The notes under the pieces were generated by a model. The model was not told the origin of the DNA and did not search any database. It saw nothing but the letters and a program-made list of their open reading frames with translations. Below are positions 1 to 8,294 of a stretch of 64,000 nucleotides of DNA, piece by piece. Origin of the DNA: Psychrosphaera sp. F3M07 (GTDB lineage Bacteria; Pseudomonadota; Gammaproteobacteria; Enterobacterales; Alteromonadaceae); the NCBI RefSeq assembly GCF_018860345.1, contig NZ_JAHKPJ010000004.1, positions 174,536 through 238,535 of the forward strand, written 5' to 3'. The first letter of the stretch is position 1. Each line of letters begins with the position of its first letter. Both the position numbers and the translations under genes were made by a program.

Positions 1-306
1 TTTGTTTATCTTTCATTTTATGCAACGTTAAGCTGAACATCATTCCCAGTTGAAACATAAATAGTGCAAATTGAGTAGGCTAAATAAGTTTATCTACTAC
101 GAAGAGTGCGGGAAGATTAAGTAGATCCTAAGGACAAGGCGTTATTTGTCATCCCAACATCGTTAACAGACACTTAAACAGAGCCATTATTCAGATATAT
201 TCTGCTTTGATGGTTATAACAAATAGCCGTTAACATGGTAGAAAATTAAAGTTGAGCAGACCTTAGTATTACTGTTATCAAGTAGTTAAAAACAATAGGA
301 ATTTAG
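1..306. other. Intergenic region upstream of RpiR regulator
   Basis: No coding region was recognised here. The stretch is AT-rich and ends with an AGGAAT ribosome-binding site just before the ATG at 307. It lacks the C-run/G-run palindrome found before other genes of the peptidoglycan region, so the regulator gene itself may not be controlled by that element. Confidence 0.4.
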
Positions 307-1155
307 ATGAGTGCGATAGCGATAATTAAATCGATAAAAAATACGCTAACAAAAAATGAACTAGAGATTGCCGATTTTTTATTACAAGCGCCTCAAGTAA
401 TTAAAACATTATCATCGAAAGAACTGGCCGCCGCTATTGGTGTAAGCCAATCAAGCATAATTAAGTTTTCTCAGAAGCTAGGTTATAAAGGTTACCTTGA
501 GTTTAAATTAGCCATGGTTGAAGCTGTTAACGCTAAAGTGGTAGATACGGATTGGCTTGGTAACATATCTTTAAAAGATAACTTTGAACAACTATCGCAG
601 AAATTACTCGCCAGCAAAAACAACGTATTAAGTGAAACCTCTAGCCTAAATAATGTCAGAAATATTGACGAGGCTGTTAAAGCTATCATGGCGGCAAACC
701 GCATATTGGTTAGCGGTATTGGCGCTTCAGGGTTAGTCGCAACCGATTTGAGCTATAAATTACAAAAAGTTGGAAAAGCGGCTAATGCAGAGCCAAATGG
801 ACATATTCAAATTCCTTACTGCTCAACCTTTGGCAAAAAAGACCTACTCTTTTGCATCAGTGAATCAGGTAATACATCAGAAGTTGTTGAAGCCGCTACC
901 GTGGCTAAAAAAAATGGCGCTGTGGTTATCAGTTTGAGTAGCTTTGGCAGTAATAAACTAAACAATGTGGCTGACATTAAGTTATATACCGTGGCTGAAA
1001 AGTCATCGGTACGTTTATCTTCTATTTTATCCAGAACGTCACAAGAATTTGTTATTGATTTGTTGTTTATCGTATTAACTCAATCGTCAGCAAGTAGCCG
1101 AAAAATGGTTGAGAAATCAAACAAAGCAATTAAGAGTTTTATTGAAAAGCGTTAA
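307..1155 (+). CDS. RpiR/MurR-family transcriptional regulator (HTH + SIS)
   Basis: 282 aa, the usual RpiR-family length. An N-terminal helix-turn-helix lies at about residues 34-64 (AIGVSQSSIIKFSQKLGY), and a SIS sugar-phosphate-binding domain at about 127-265, with the ISESGNT phosphate-binding loop near 184-190. Family members sense sugar phosphates; E. coli MurR senses MurNAc-6-phosphate and represses murQP. The gene sits at the edge of a region rich in muropeptide-catabolic genes, which makes a MurR-like role the best inference, but the ligand cannot be read from sequence. The start ATG has an AGGAAT Shine-Dalgarno. It could instead sense GlcNAc-6-P. Confidence 0.9.
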   Translation: MSAIAIIKSIKNTLTKNELEIADFLLQAPQVIKTLSSKELAAAIGVSQSSIIKFSQKLGYKGYLEFKLAMVEAVNAKVVDTDWLGNISLKDNFEQLSQKLLASKNNVLSETSSLNNVRNIDEAVKAIMAANRILVSGIGASGLVATDLSYKLQKVGKAANAEPNGHIQIPYCSTFGKKDLLFCISESGNTSEVVEAATVAKKNGAVVISLSSFGSNKLNNVADIKLYTVAEKSSVRLSSILSRTSQEFVIDLLFIVLTQSSASSRKMVEKSNKAIKSFIEKR

Positions 1156-1223
1156 CCGCTTTTGACTCAATCATTGATGGTTCTATAGCCTGATGCCAGT
1201 CTCGAAACTGTTGTCCATAACCA

Positions 1224-1240
1224 CCCCCCTAATAGGGTGG
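1224..1240. promoter_or_regulatory. Putative regulon operator, site 1 (upstream of D-lactate dehydrogenase)
   Basis: The 17-bp imperfect palindrome CCCCCCTAATAGGGTGG is centred on an A, with C-run and G-run half-sites separated by TAATA. It lies 77 bp before the GTG start at 1318. Related palindromes lie upstream of four other units in the first 26 kb. Its reverse complement matches site 4 (24627-24643) at 14 of 17 positions. Its role as an operator is inferred. Confidence 0.5.
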
Positions 1241-1317
1241 TGGAATTGAATAAATTTATAGGCAATACTGTCAGATTATATTGTGTAACCTTAATTTTCT
1301 GACTGTTAGAGTAACCT

Positions 1318-4227
1318 GTGTCTTTACCTATTTCTTTTTTAACTCGTGTAAATCAACTTCTGCCAAAACATCGTGTGATCACTCAGATCATTCAACGGCG
1401 GGCTTATGGTACCGACGCGAGTTTTTATCAAATGACACCTGAGTTAGTTGTTAAAATTGTCGATCTTCAAGAGATGCAGGCGTTTGTTGCACTAGCTCGC
1501 GAATACAAAGTTGCCATAACTTTTAGAGCCGCTGGTACCAGTTTATCTGGTCAAGCAGTGTCCGACTCTGTTTTGGTGTTATTAACTGCGGATTGGACTC
1601 AATCAACTATCTTAAATGATGGTTTACAGATAAAAGTACAACCTGGGTTAATTGGCGCCAAAGTTAATCAAATATTAGCCCCACATCAACGTAAGATAGG
1701 GCCAGATCCAGCCTCAATTAATACATGTAAAGTCGGTGGTATAGCGGCTAATAACGCGTCAGGCATGTGTTGTGGAGTTAAAAATAATAGCTACCATAGC
1801 TTACGTGATATCACGCTTGTTTTAGCTAATGGCGCTATTTTAGATACCAGCAGTAAACAAAGTCGTGAGCAATTTAGCCAACAAAACTCAGGCTTAATTG
1901 AGCAGATAAAAACTTTATCTGAACATGCGAAAAATACACCTGCATTAGTTGAAAAAATCCAACGAAAATACCGGTTAAAAAACACCACAGGTTATGGCAT
2001 TAATGCGCTAATTGATTTTACTGATCCCATCGACATTATCGCTCATTTAATGATTGGTTCAGAAGGCACATTAGGCTTTATTGCCGACATTACTTACGAC
2101 ACAGTCGCGGTTAGAACTCATGTTTCTACTGGCTTGTTTTTATTTGCCTCGGCTAACGAGGCTGCTGCTGCAGTGGTTGAATTACATCAGCTTGATGTAA
2201 GCGCTGCTGAGTTATTAGATTATCGGGCGTTATGTTCTGTTCGTGGTAAACCCGGATTACCAGATACTTTTACTGAATATGGTGAGAGCAGTGTTGCCTT
2301 GTTAGTTGAGATTGAAGGAATAGACGCCCAATCGTTAGAGCAAAAAGTCATTGCTGTGGAAGGCGCTTTTTCTCAATTTACTATGTTGCAGTCAATTGCG
2401 TTCAGTTCCAACAAAACCATCGCTGAGCAATTATGGGCAATAAGAAAAGGCACGTTTCCGGCGGTTGGCGCGGTAAGAGAAACCGGTACTACCGTTATTA
2501 TTGAAGATGTGGCGTTTCCAATTGAACATTTAGCTCAAGGTATTGAGCAGTTACAGTCGTTGTTTACTCAATTTGGATATGACGAAGCGATAATATTTGG
2601 CCATGCGCTGGACGGTAATTTACATTTTGTATTTACTCAAGCCTTTAATAACCAACAAGAAATTGAAAAGTACGATCAGTTTATGGGCGCGGTTGCTGTA
2701 TTAGTGGCCGATGAGTTATCTGGTTCATTAAAAGCGGAACACGGCACGGGTCGTAATATGGCACCATTTGTTGAACAAGAGTGGGGCAGTGACGCTTATC
2801 AATTGATGAAAGATATAAAATCTATTTTTGATCCCGACAACATCTTTAATCCTGGTGTCATCATTAATTCCGACCCCAAAGCGCACTTACAAAATTTAAA
2901 AGCACTACCAAAAGCACACGACACAATAGATAAATGCATTGAATGTGGTTTTTGTGAACCTGCTTGCCCATCAGCCGATTTCACCTTAACACCAAGACAA
3001 CGTATTGCTATTTGGCGTCGTATTCAACAGTTGTCAGAACGTAAAACCTCGACATTATCTAGTGATGAAAAACATGAGCTGGTGGTACTTAAAAAAGATT
3101 ATCAACATTATGGTATCGATACCTGCGCCGCTACAGGTATGTGCGCGCAAAAATGCCCAGTATCGATAGATACAGGCATGTTTATAAAACAGCTTAGAGC
3201 AGAGCGACTGAGTAAGTCTGAGCGTAAAGTAGCAAGTTGGTTAGCTTCTCACTTTTCCGCTACAACGTCATTTGTATCTTTTGGACTTAAAATTCAAACC
3301 TATTTGCAAAAAGTGTTAGGACAGCAACGTGTTAATCGTATTGGCCGCAAGCTCAGAAAGTTAAATAAACTTATTCCACTTTGGCATAACAAATGGCCAA
3401 CCGCAGCACATAACAATATACATCCAAAACTCAGCCAAACGATCAACATACGTAATATCGAGCCAGCTCAAACTAAGTCAGAAATGGTAACTGAACAAGT
3501 TATTGTTTTTAGTACTTGTGCTAACCGAGTATTTGGCACAGAAATACATTCAAAGGATCAACGTAGTTTGTTAGCGGTGATCAACTCGGTATTTAGCAAA
3601 GCGGGTTATGAACTGATAGTGATTGATAAACAACAAGGGCTTTGTTGCGGTCAGCCATTTGAAAGTAAAGGTTTGTTTGATTTAGCCAAACAGAAAAACG
3701 ACGAAGTGATTAATGCCGTCAGAAAACACAATAATGGCGGAATCATTCCAGTGATTGTTGATGCAAGCCCCTGCGCTATGCAGTTAAAAAAAGGCGCTGA
3801 GCAATTAAACCAAAAGCCTGCCTTATTAAATGAGAATCCAGAAGACGTTGTTGTTTTTGATTTAGCTGAGTTTGTCGCCGTGAATGTGTTACCTAAATTG
3901 AACATAAAAACAAATGCCGATGCAGTTGCACTGCACGCCACTTGCAGCACCAAAAAAATGGCAACCGATGGATATTTACGACAGATAGCTAATGCACTTA
4001 GTCAAAACATAGTCGAGCCGGATGGCATTGAATGTTGTGGTTTTGCGGGTGATAAAGGTTTTACTCTGCCAGAGTTAAATCAACATTCACTTAAGGACTT
4101 ACCAAAACAAGTTAACAAGTGTAGTTCAGGAATTTCTTGTAGCCGTACCTGTGAAATTGGTTTGTCATTAAACAGTGGCATTGAATACAAATCGTTTATG
4201 TATTTATTAGATCAACAAAGCTCTTAA
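1318..4227 (+). CDS. dld: FAD/4Fe-4S D-lactate dehydrogenase (Dld-II type)
   Basis: 969 aa membrane-associated flavoprotein of the GlcD/YdiJ/Dld-II class. The N-terminal half has an FAD_binding_4 domain (FRAAGTSLSG and GGIAANNASGMCCG motifs, about 60-155) and an FAD-oxidase C-terminal domain to about residue 520. Next come two ferredoxin-type clusters (CIECGFCEPACP and CAATGMCAQKCP), then CCG domains (CCGQPFES and CCGFAGDKGF). Shewanella Dld-II has this architecture and oxidises D-lactate to pyruvate. D-2-hydroxyglutarate is an alternative substrate in related enzymes. MurQ releases D-lactate from MurNAc-6-P, so the nearby murKQ fusion favours D-lactate. The start is GTG at 1318, because an in-frame TAA lies at 1312-1314; GAG precedes it as a weak ribosome-binding site. 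Confidence 0.85.
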   Translation: MSLPISFLTRVNQLLPKHRVITQIIQRRAYGTDASFYQMTPELVVKIVDLQEMQAFVALAREYKVAITFRAAGTSLSGQAVSDSVLVLLTADWTQSTILNDGLQIKVQPGLIGAKVNQILAPHQRKIGPDPASINTCKVGGIAANNASGMCCGVKNNSYHSLRDITLVLANGAILDTSSKQSREQFSQQNSGLIEQIKTLSEHAKNTPALVEKIQRKYRLKNTTGYGINALIDFTDPIDIIAHLMIGSEGTLGFIADITYDTVAVRTHVSTGLFLFASANEAAAAVVELHQLDVSAAELLDYRALCSVRGKPGLPDTFTEYGESSVALLVEIEGIDAQSLEQKVIAVEGAFSQFTMLQSIAFSSNKTIAEQLWAIRKGTFPAVGAVRETGTTVIIEDVAFPIEHLAQGIEQLQSLFTQFGYDEAIIFGHALDGNLHFVFTQAFNNQQEIEKYDQFMGAVAVLVADELSGSLKAEHGTGRNMAPFVEQEWGSDAYQLMKDIKSIFDPDNIFNPGVIINSDPKAHLQNLKALPKAHDTIDKCIECGFCEPACPSADFTLTPRQRIAIWRRIQQLSERKTSTLSSDEKHELVVLKKDYQHYGIDTCAATGMCAQKCPVSIDTGMFIKQLRAERLSKSERKVASWLASHFSATTSFVSFGLKIQTYLQKVLGQQRVNRIGRKLRKLNKLIPLWHNKWPTAAHNNIHPKLSQTINIRNIEPAQTKSEMVTEQVIVFSTCANRVFGTEIHSKDQRSLLAVINSVFSKAGYELIVIDKQQGLCCGQPFESKGLFDLAKQKNDEVINAVRKHNNGGIIPVIVDASPCAMQLKKGAEQLNQKPALLNENPEDVVVFDLAEFVAVNVLPKLNIKTNADAVALHATCSTKKMATDGYLRQIANALSQNIVEPDGIECCGFAGDKGFTLPELNQHSLKDLPKQVNKCSSGISCSRTCEIGLSLNSGIEYKSFMYLLDQQSS

Positions 4228-4372
4228 ATTTATTAACTCATTTTAAACTAGCTGGCCTTTGCTAATGATTGATATCTCGTTAATAAGTGCTTACTTACTT
4301 TTCTGGTTGACGCCATCAACCCTTTGTCGAAAATATATAACTTATTCTACCAACTCCAATCGACATAGGTGG

Positions 4373-4411
4373 TTGGTGTCAAAAATTGGTGTCATAAATT
4401 GGTGTCAACAT
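4373..4411. repeat. Three tandem 13-bp repeats
   Basis: Three head-to-tail copies of TTGGTGTCAWAAA start at 4373, 4386 and 4399; the third is degenerate at its end. They lie in the 211-bp gap between the convergent dehydrogenase and LuxR genes. The spacing is a little over one helical turn. No function is evident; they could be slippage products or protein-binding repeats. Confidence 0.8.
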
Positions 4412-4438
4412 TTCACTTAATTGATAATTAAACTGGGG

Positions 4439-5281
4439 TTACGCAACCCACCGTTTGTTTAAATATTCTACTAATGGGTCTCGTAGTACGGGAGGTTCTA
4501 TCATCACTAACAGCTCAATAAATAATGCGAGTAACTCAGGTTGGGAGTTCAGCCCTAACTTGGCATATATATTTTTTCTGTGCATTTTTATGGTTTCATC
4601 GCCAATGGATAGTTGTGAGGCGATTGCTTTTACTGAGTAGCCTTGCAGCATTAATAAAGAAACGTCATGCTCTCTTGGTGTTAATGTTTCCGTGCCAAAC
4701 AGGCGATGGAAGTCTTCCACATAAGACGTTTCAAAATCGTCCAGGCTCATCTGTTTATGTAGTTCCTTATGATGTGCAATTACAAGTCTTTCTACTTGTG
4801 GAAATAAATCGTTAAACACGTCTAATTCGTTTTTTGTAAAAGGCTCAGAGGTTTGAAACCTAGCCATTTCTATATGAACAAACGCATTATTTGTTGGGAG
4901 TTGAATTAAGAAACCAATTTCATCTTTTATCTTTAGCAACCTAAGGTATTGGTTAAAATAATTAGGGTAGCTTTTGTTATGTTCGGCGCTAATGTCATTT
5001 AAATGGAAGAAACCGTTGCCTTTTCGTTCCCGACCTAATGTATAAAAAGGATCTAATACAAACGCTTTGGTTAAATATATATCTAGTTGCTCGCCGTCAG
5101 TCTTTGTATTTTGCCAAATCAATTGTGCGTTGGTACTCGGTATAAACTCCAACACTAAAATCTCATCTAAGAACGCCACTTCGCTCAAAAATTTATTCAT
5201 TAGTGGATAAAATGTCGTCTTGCCAATTGCATCTTGCAATGACATTAAAAGCTGTGTCCAGTTAACTAAGTTAGTTGTCAT
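4439..5281 (-). CDS. LuxR-family transcriptional regulator
   Basis: 280 aa from the ATG at 5281; an upstream TTG would add five residues but is a poor start. A C-terminal LuxR-type HTH spans about residues 200-260 (LTPREHDVSLLMLQGYS followed by a recognition helix with DETIKMHRKNIYAKL). The N-terminal 190 residues carry no domain I can name with certainty. They could be a ligand-binding domain, and there is no phospho-acceptor receiver motif. The gene starts 7 bp after the stop of the aldehyde-dehydrogenase homologue and is almost certainly cotranscribed with it. Its regulon is unknown. Confidence 0.8.
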   Translation of the reverse strand: MTTNLVNWTQLLMSLQDAIGKTTFYPLMNKFLSEVAFLDEILVLEFIPSTNAQLIWQNTKTDGEQLDIYLTKAFVLDPFYTLGRERKGNGFFHLNDISAEHNKSYPNYFNQYLRLLKIKDEIGFLIQLPTNNAFVHIEMARFQTSEPFTKNELDVFNDLFPQVERLVIAHHKELHKQMSLDDFETSYVEDFHRLFGTETLTPREHDVSLLMLQGYSVKAIASQLSIGDETIKMHRKNIYAKLGLNSQPELLALFIELLVMIEPPVLRDPLVEYLNKRWVA

Positions 5282-5288
5282 ATCAATC

Positions 5289-6704
5289 TCACACAATAAT
5301 AGATTTTATTTCAAAGAATTCATCAATTGCAAAGGATCCTATTGAGCGACCATCTCCAGATTTATGGTAACGACCGTACGATGTCGCATTACGCAAAAAT
5401 GGCCCGTATATGTAGGTTTGGGTTGCATTAATTTTCCTAGCCAATTTTTTACTTTGTTCAATATCGTCACCCCATATTCGGGTAATTAATCCATCTGGTG
5501 TGTCGTTACAAAGACGAATCACATCATCAAGTGATTTGTATTCGGATAGGATTATTACCGGAGCTAATATTTGTTGTTGAGCAAGGTGTGATGCGTGAGG
5601 CAAATTGGCGATGACGGTAGGCTCAAAGAAATAACCTGCTCGTTTAATACGTGCGCCTCCACATATAATTTCTGCCCCTTCATTTTCGGCACCTTGTACT
5701 GCGCTAGAAATAATATCGAGTTGAGTTTGGTTAAGCACCGGCCCCATAAATGTGTCAGGTGCATCAGGTTCACCAATATTGATGCTCGCAGTAGCTTGTT
5801 TGGCAAAATTTTTGGCTTGCTCAATTTGAGATTCATGGACGTACATTCTTGTTAACGCCTGATAAGTCTGTCCTGAATTAGCCATAACATCTTCAATACC
5901 TAGATTGACTGCTTGTGCTAGGTTTTTGGTTGGGCAAATTAAATAAGGTGACTTGCCACCGAGGTCTAACAACACTTTTTTATTCGACTGAGCTGAAACT
6001 TTTTGGATATGCTGTCCTATCGCCGGGCTACCCGAAAATGAAACGCATTTAACTAATGGATGTGTGGTTAATACCGGACCAACATCTCGACCAGAACCTA
6101 TAATTAAGTTAAATACCCCTTTGGGTAATTTTGCAGCCTCTATGGCTTGAGCCAAAAGTATGGCGGATGTCGGTGTGAATTTAGACGGTTTAACGACCAT
6201 AGTGCAGCCTGCAGCTAATGCAGGTGCAACCATAGCGAGCAATTGATGCAAAGGGTAATTCCAAGGTGTAATAATGCTACAAACACCAATAGCTTCTTTA
6301 TAAACCGTTAAGCTTTCATCTATAACGGTTTCTAGCTGTAAATCTATTGTCCTTTGAACATGTTTTTCGAATGCTTCAATAGCAGCGTCAACTTGAACTT
6401 CAGCGGTAAACGCTCTGGGGCATCCTAATTCACTCATGATTGATTCAATAAGTGGCGCTCTGCGTTTTTTCAATTCAACAACTATGTCCGCAATATACGT
6501 TGCTCTTTCAATTGGAGTACATTGCTGCCAAGCCGGCAGTGCTAAGTCTGCTGATTCAATGGCGGTTGTTGTTAACGCATTACTGGCTAACATCAGGGTA
6601 ATGTTATCAAGGCCTGTAGACGGATTTTTTAAATAGAATGCAGAAGGTTTAGATTCTTGAACCCATGCTCCGTTGACATAATGAGAGTTAATGGTTTTAC
6701 ACAT
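5289..6704 (-). CDS. Aldehyde dehydrogenase family protein, probably catalytically inactive
   Basis: 471 aa, full-length for the NAD(P)-dependent ALDH superfamily. Conserved parts include TPWNYPL (Asn149), the KPS cofactor-binding segment (about 172-174), a FSGSPAIGQ Rossmann segment (about 223-231) and NSGQT. The residue that should be the catalytic cysteine is Tyr281 (NSGQTYQALTR, codon TAT at 5862-5864). The general-base glutamate of ELGGKSP is Asp247 (DLGGKSP). The reading frame is intact throughout, so this is not a decayed pseudogene. Loss of the thiol predicts no aldehyde oxidation; a binding, sensing or other role is possible. It is cotranscribed with the LuxR-type gene downstream. 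A single-base sequencing error could mimic Cys-to-Tyr but would not explain Glu-to-Asp. Confidence 0.8.
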   Translation of the reverse strand: MCKTINSHYVNGAWVQESKPSAFYLKNPSTGLDNITLMLASNALTTTAIESADLALPAWQQCTPIERATYIADIVVELKKRRAPLIESIMSELGCPRAFTAEVQVDAAIEAFEKHVQRTIDLQLETVIDESLTVYKEAIGVCSIITPWNYPLHQLLAMVAPALAAGCTMVVKPSKFTPTSAILLAQAIEAAKLPKGVFNLIIGSGRDVGPVLTTHPLVKCVSFSGSPAIGQHIQKVSAQSNKKVLLDLGGKSPYLICPTKNLAQAVNLGIEDVMANSGQTYQALTRMYVHESQIEQAKNFAKQATASINIGEPDAPDTFMGPVLNQTQLDIISSAVQGAENEGAEIICGGARIKRAGYFFEPTVIANLPHASHLAQQQILAPVIILSEYKSLDDVIRLCNDTPDGLITRIWGDDIEQSKKLARKINATQTYIYGPFLRNATSYGRYHKSGDGRSIGSFAIDEFFEIKSIIV

Positions 6705-7027
6705 GAGCAGGCGTCGACTTTACAAACTTTCTGCAACAAGCGGTTAAACGTTTGCTCATTATATTTGAGGTACCACTTAACCATGTAGCAACAGAGGGAT
6801 TTGTTACTGAAATACCCCTAATGGCAACAATCAATAAACCAAAGGTTTCAGATGTTTTCATCATTGAATAATTGTTAATGTTCGTAAGAGTTTTTTGCAA
6901 AATGTTCTCTATTTTTATTGTTATCGGACATTAAATAATCTGAAATTGAGTCTGCGTTTTGGGTACCAGTAAAACTCAGTTACAACCTATCGGTTTATGG
7001 ATAGGTTGTTGTGTTGCACACTCGACA
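6705..7027. other. Intergenic region between NamZ and ALDH homologue
   Basis: A 323-bp gap between two minus-strand genes. It contains a strong hairpin near the namZ end (6982-7009) and presumably the promoter of the ALDH-LuxR pair. A short open frame at 6697-6900 begins with TTG, lacks a ribosome-binding site, and is not supported as a gene. Confidence 0.4.
6982..7009 (-). terminator. Hairpin downstream of namZ
   Basis: A perfect 10-bp stem (ACAACCTATC / GATAGGTTGT) encloses an 8-nt loop, 19 bp beyond the namZ stop. The following minus-strand sequence has only a weak T-rich stretch, so termination strength is uncertain. The position at the end of the symporter-murKQ-namZ unit supports a terminator. 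Confidence 0.5.
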
Positions 7028-8251
7028 TCATTGATAAATTAAATATGGCTTTCTTTTCGCAAGATAATTCTGTAACCCAGGCTGCCACTGTTCTTTGATT
7101 TGTTCAGCGGTTTGTCCCGCTAAAATACTTTTTCTAACCTTGTCTGTTCCGGCTAATTTATCCATGAAACCAGGGCGCTCAAAAAACTCAACGTCAGCAG
7201 CTTTAAACATCTGATACCAATTCAAAAAAATGGATAACTCTAAACCATGGATATTTGAATCGTTGAAGGCTTCTCCAATGGCGACTTTATTTTCTAGTTT
7301 AGGGTAAGGCGCCGCATTTGGAATGACTCGAGGACTGAATTGGAAATCACCTTTGCCAACAACATCATGGCCTACTACTTGAAAAGGGAAGTCAGTGCCA
7401 CGGCCAATGCTCACTGGTGTTGCCTCAAAAAAACATAAAGACGGATACAAACTAATCGCTAGGTCGTTTGGCAAGTTAGGACTTGGTGGTACAGGTAATG
7501 AATAGGACGTGGTTCGGGTGTAATTAACGACTGGTATGACAGTTAAATCTAAATTATCCATCAAACTTGTTGTGTCTTTCTGCTCAGACGTTTCTAAGCC
7601 TATCGTTAACCACTTTTCTCCAATGATCATTTGGGCTAGTTCCCCAACCGTTAAACCATGTAACACTGGGATAGGGTGCATACCAACAAATGAGCGGAAT
7701 TCATCTTCAAGAATAGGCCCATCTATATACATGATGTTTGGGTTTGGTCTATCTAAAACAATAAACTTAACATCGGACTCAGCGGCGGCTTGCATTACAT
7801 AATGCATTGAACTGATATAAGTATAAAAACGCGTACCTACATCTTGAATATCAAAGATTAATACATCTAAAGCATTCATTATGTCGGGTGATGGTTTTTT
7901 GTTTTTACCGTAAATAGAAATGATGTCTATCCCCGTCTTAGGGTCTGTTGTTGAAGACACTTTTTCGCCAGCGCCATAATCGCCTCTAAAACCATGTTCT
8001 GGGGCAAAAATGTATTTAATATTCACACCGTGGCTAAGTAACAAGTCAACAATATGCTGGTCATTAACCTGGGATGTTTGGTTTACCACTAAACCAACTG
8101 CTTTATTCTTGAGTAGTGGTAAATATTTTTCTACTTGAGCTGCACCAACCAAGAGTTCTTGGTTGGGCGTGTTTTGAATATTTTTTGCCAATACAGAAAA
8201 AGACAAAACCACAGGTAAAATAACTGATATTAACGATGTTCTAATCCACAT
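7028..8251 (-). CDS. namZ: NamZ-like exo-beta-N-acetylmuramidase (DUF1343)
   Basis: 407 aa with an N-terminal signal peptide (hydrophobic segment about 5-22), so exported. It carries DUF1343 hallmarks: HGFRGDYGAGE, DPKTGIDIISIYG, and FDIQDVGTRFYTYISS at about residues 130-150. B. subtilis NamZ (YbbC) removes MurNAc from non-reducing ends of peptidoglycan fragments, and its gene sits beside murQ, murR, amiE and nagZ. The same partners occur in this window. The ATG at 8251 has a good AGAGG ribosome-binding site. It is the last gene of a unit with murKQ and the symporter; the gap to murKQ is 43 bp. Confidence 0.88.
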   Translation of the reverse strand: MWIRTSLISVILPVVLSFSVLAKNIQNTPNQELLVGAAQVEKYLPLLKNKAVGLVVNQTSQVNDQHIVDLLLSHGVNIKYIFAPEHGFRGDYGAGEKVSSTTDPKTGIDIISIYGKNKKPSPDIMNALDVLIFDIQDVGTRFYTYISSMHYVMQAAAESDVKFIVLDRPNPNIMYIDGPILEDEFRSFVGMHPIPVLHGLTVGELAQMIIGEKWLTIGLETSEQKDTTSLMDNLDLTVIPVVNYTRTTSYSLPVPPSPNLPNDLAISLYPSLCFFEATPVSIGRGTDFPFQVVGHDVVGKGDFQFSPRVIPNAAPYPKLENKVAIGEAFNDSNIHGLELSIFLNWYQMFKAADVEFFERPGFMDKLAGTDKVRKSILAGQTAEQIKEQWQPGLQNYLAKRKPYLIYQ

Positions 8252-8294
8252 GACTTGCCTCTTTACATGTTTTGTTAGTGTTAAGCTAAGGTAT

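Noticed and set aside
6697-6900. 67-codon minus-strand frame overlapping the ALDH start
   Set aside because: TTG start, no ribosome-binding site, no recognised family; it overlaps the next gene only by chance of frame.
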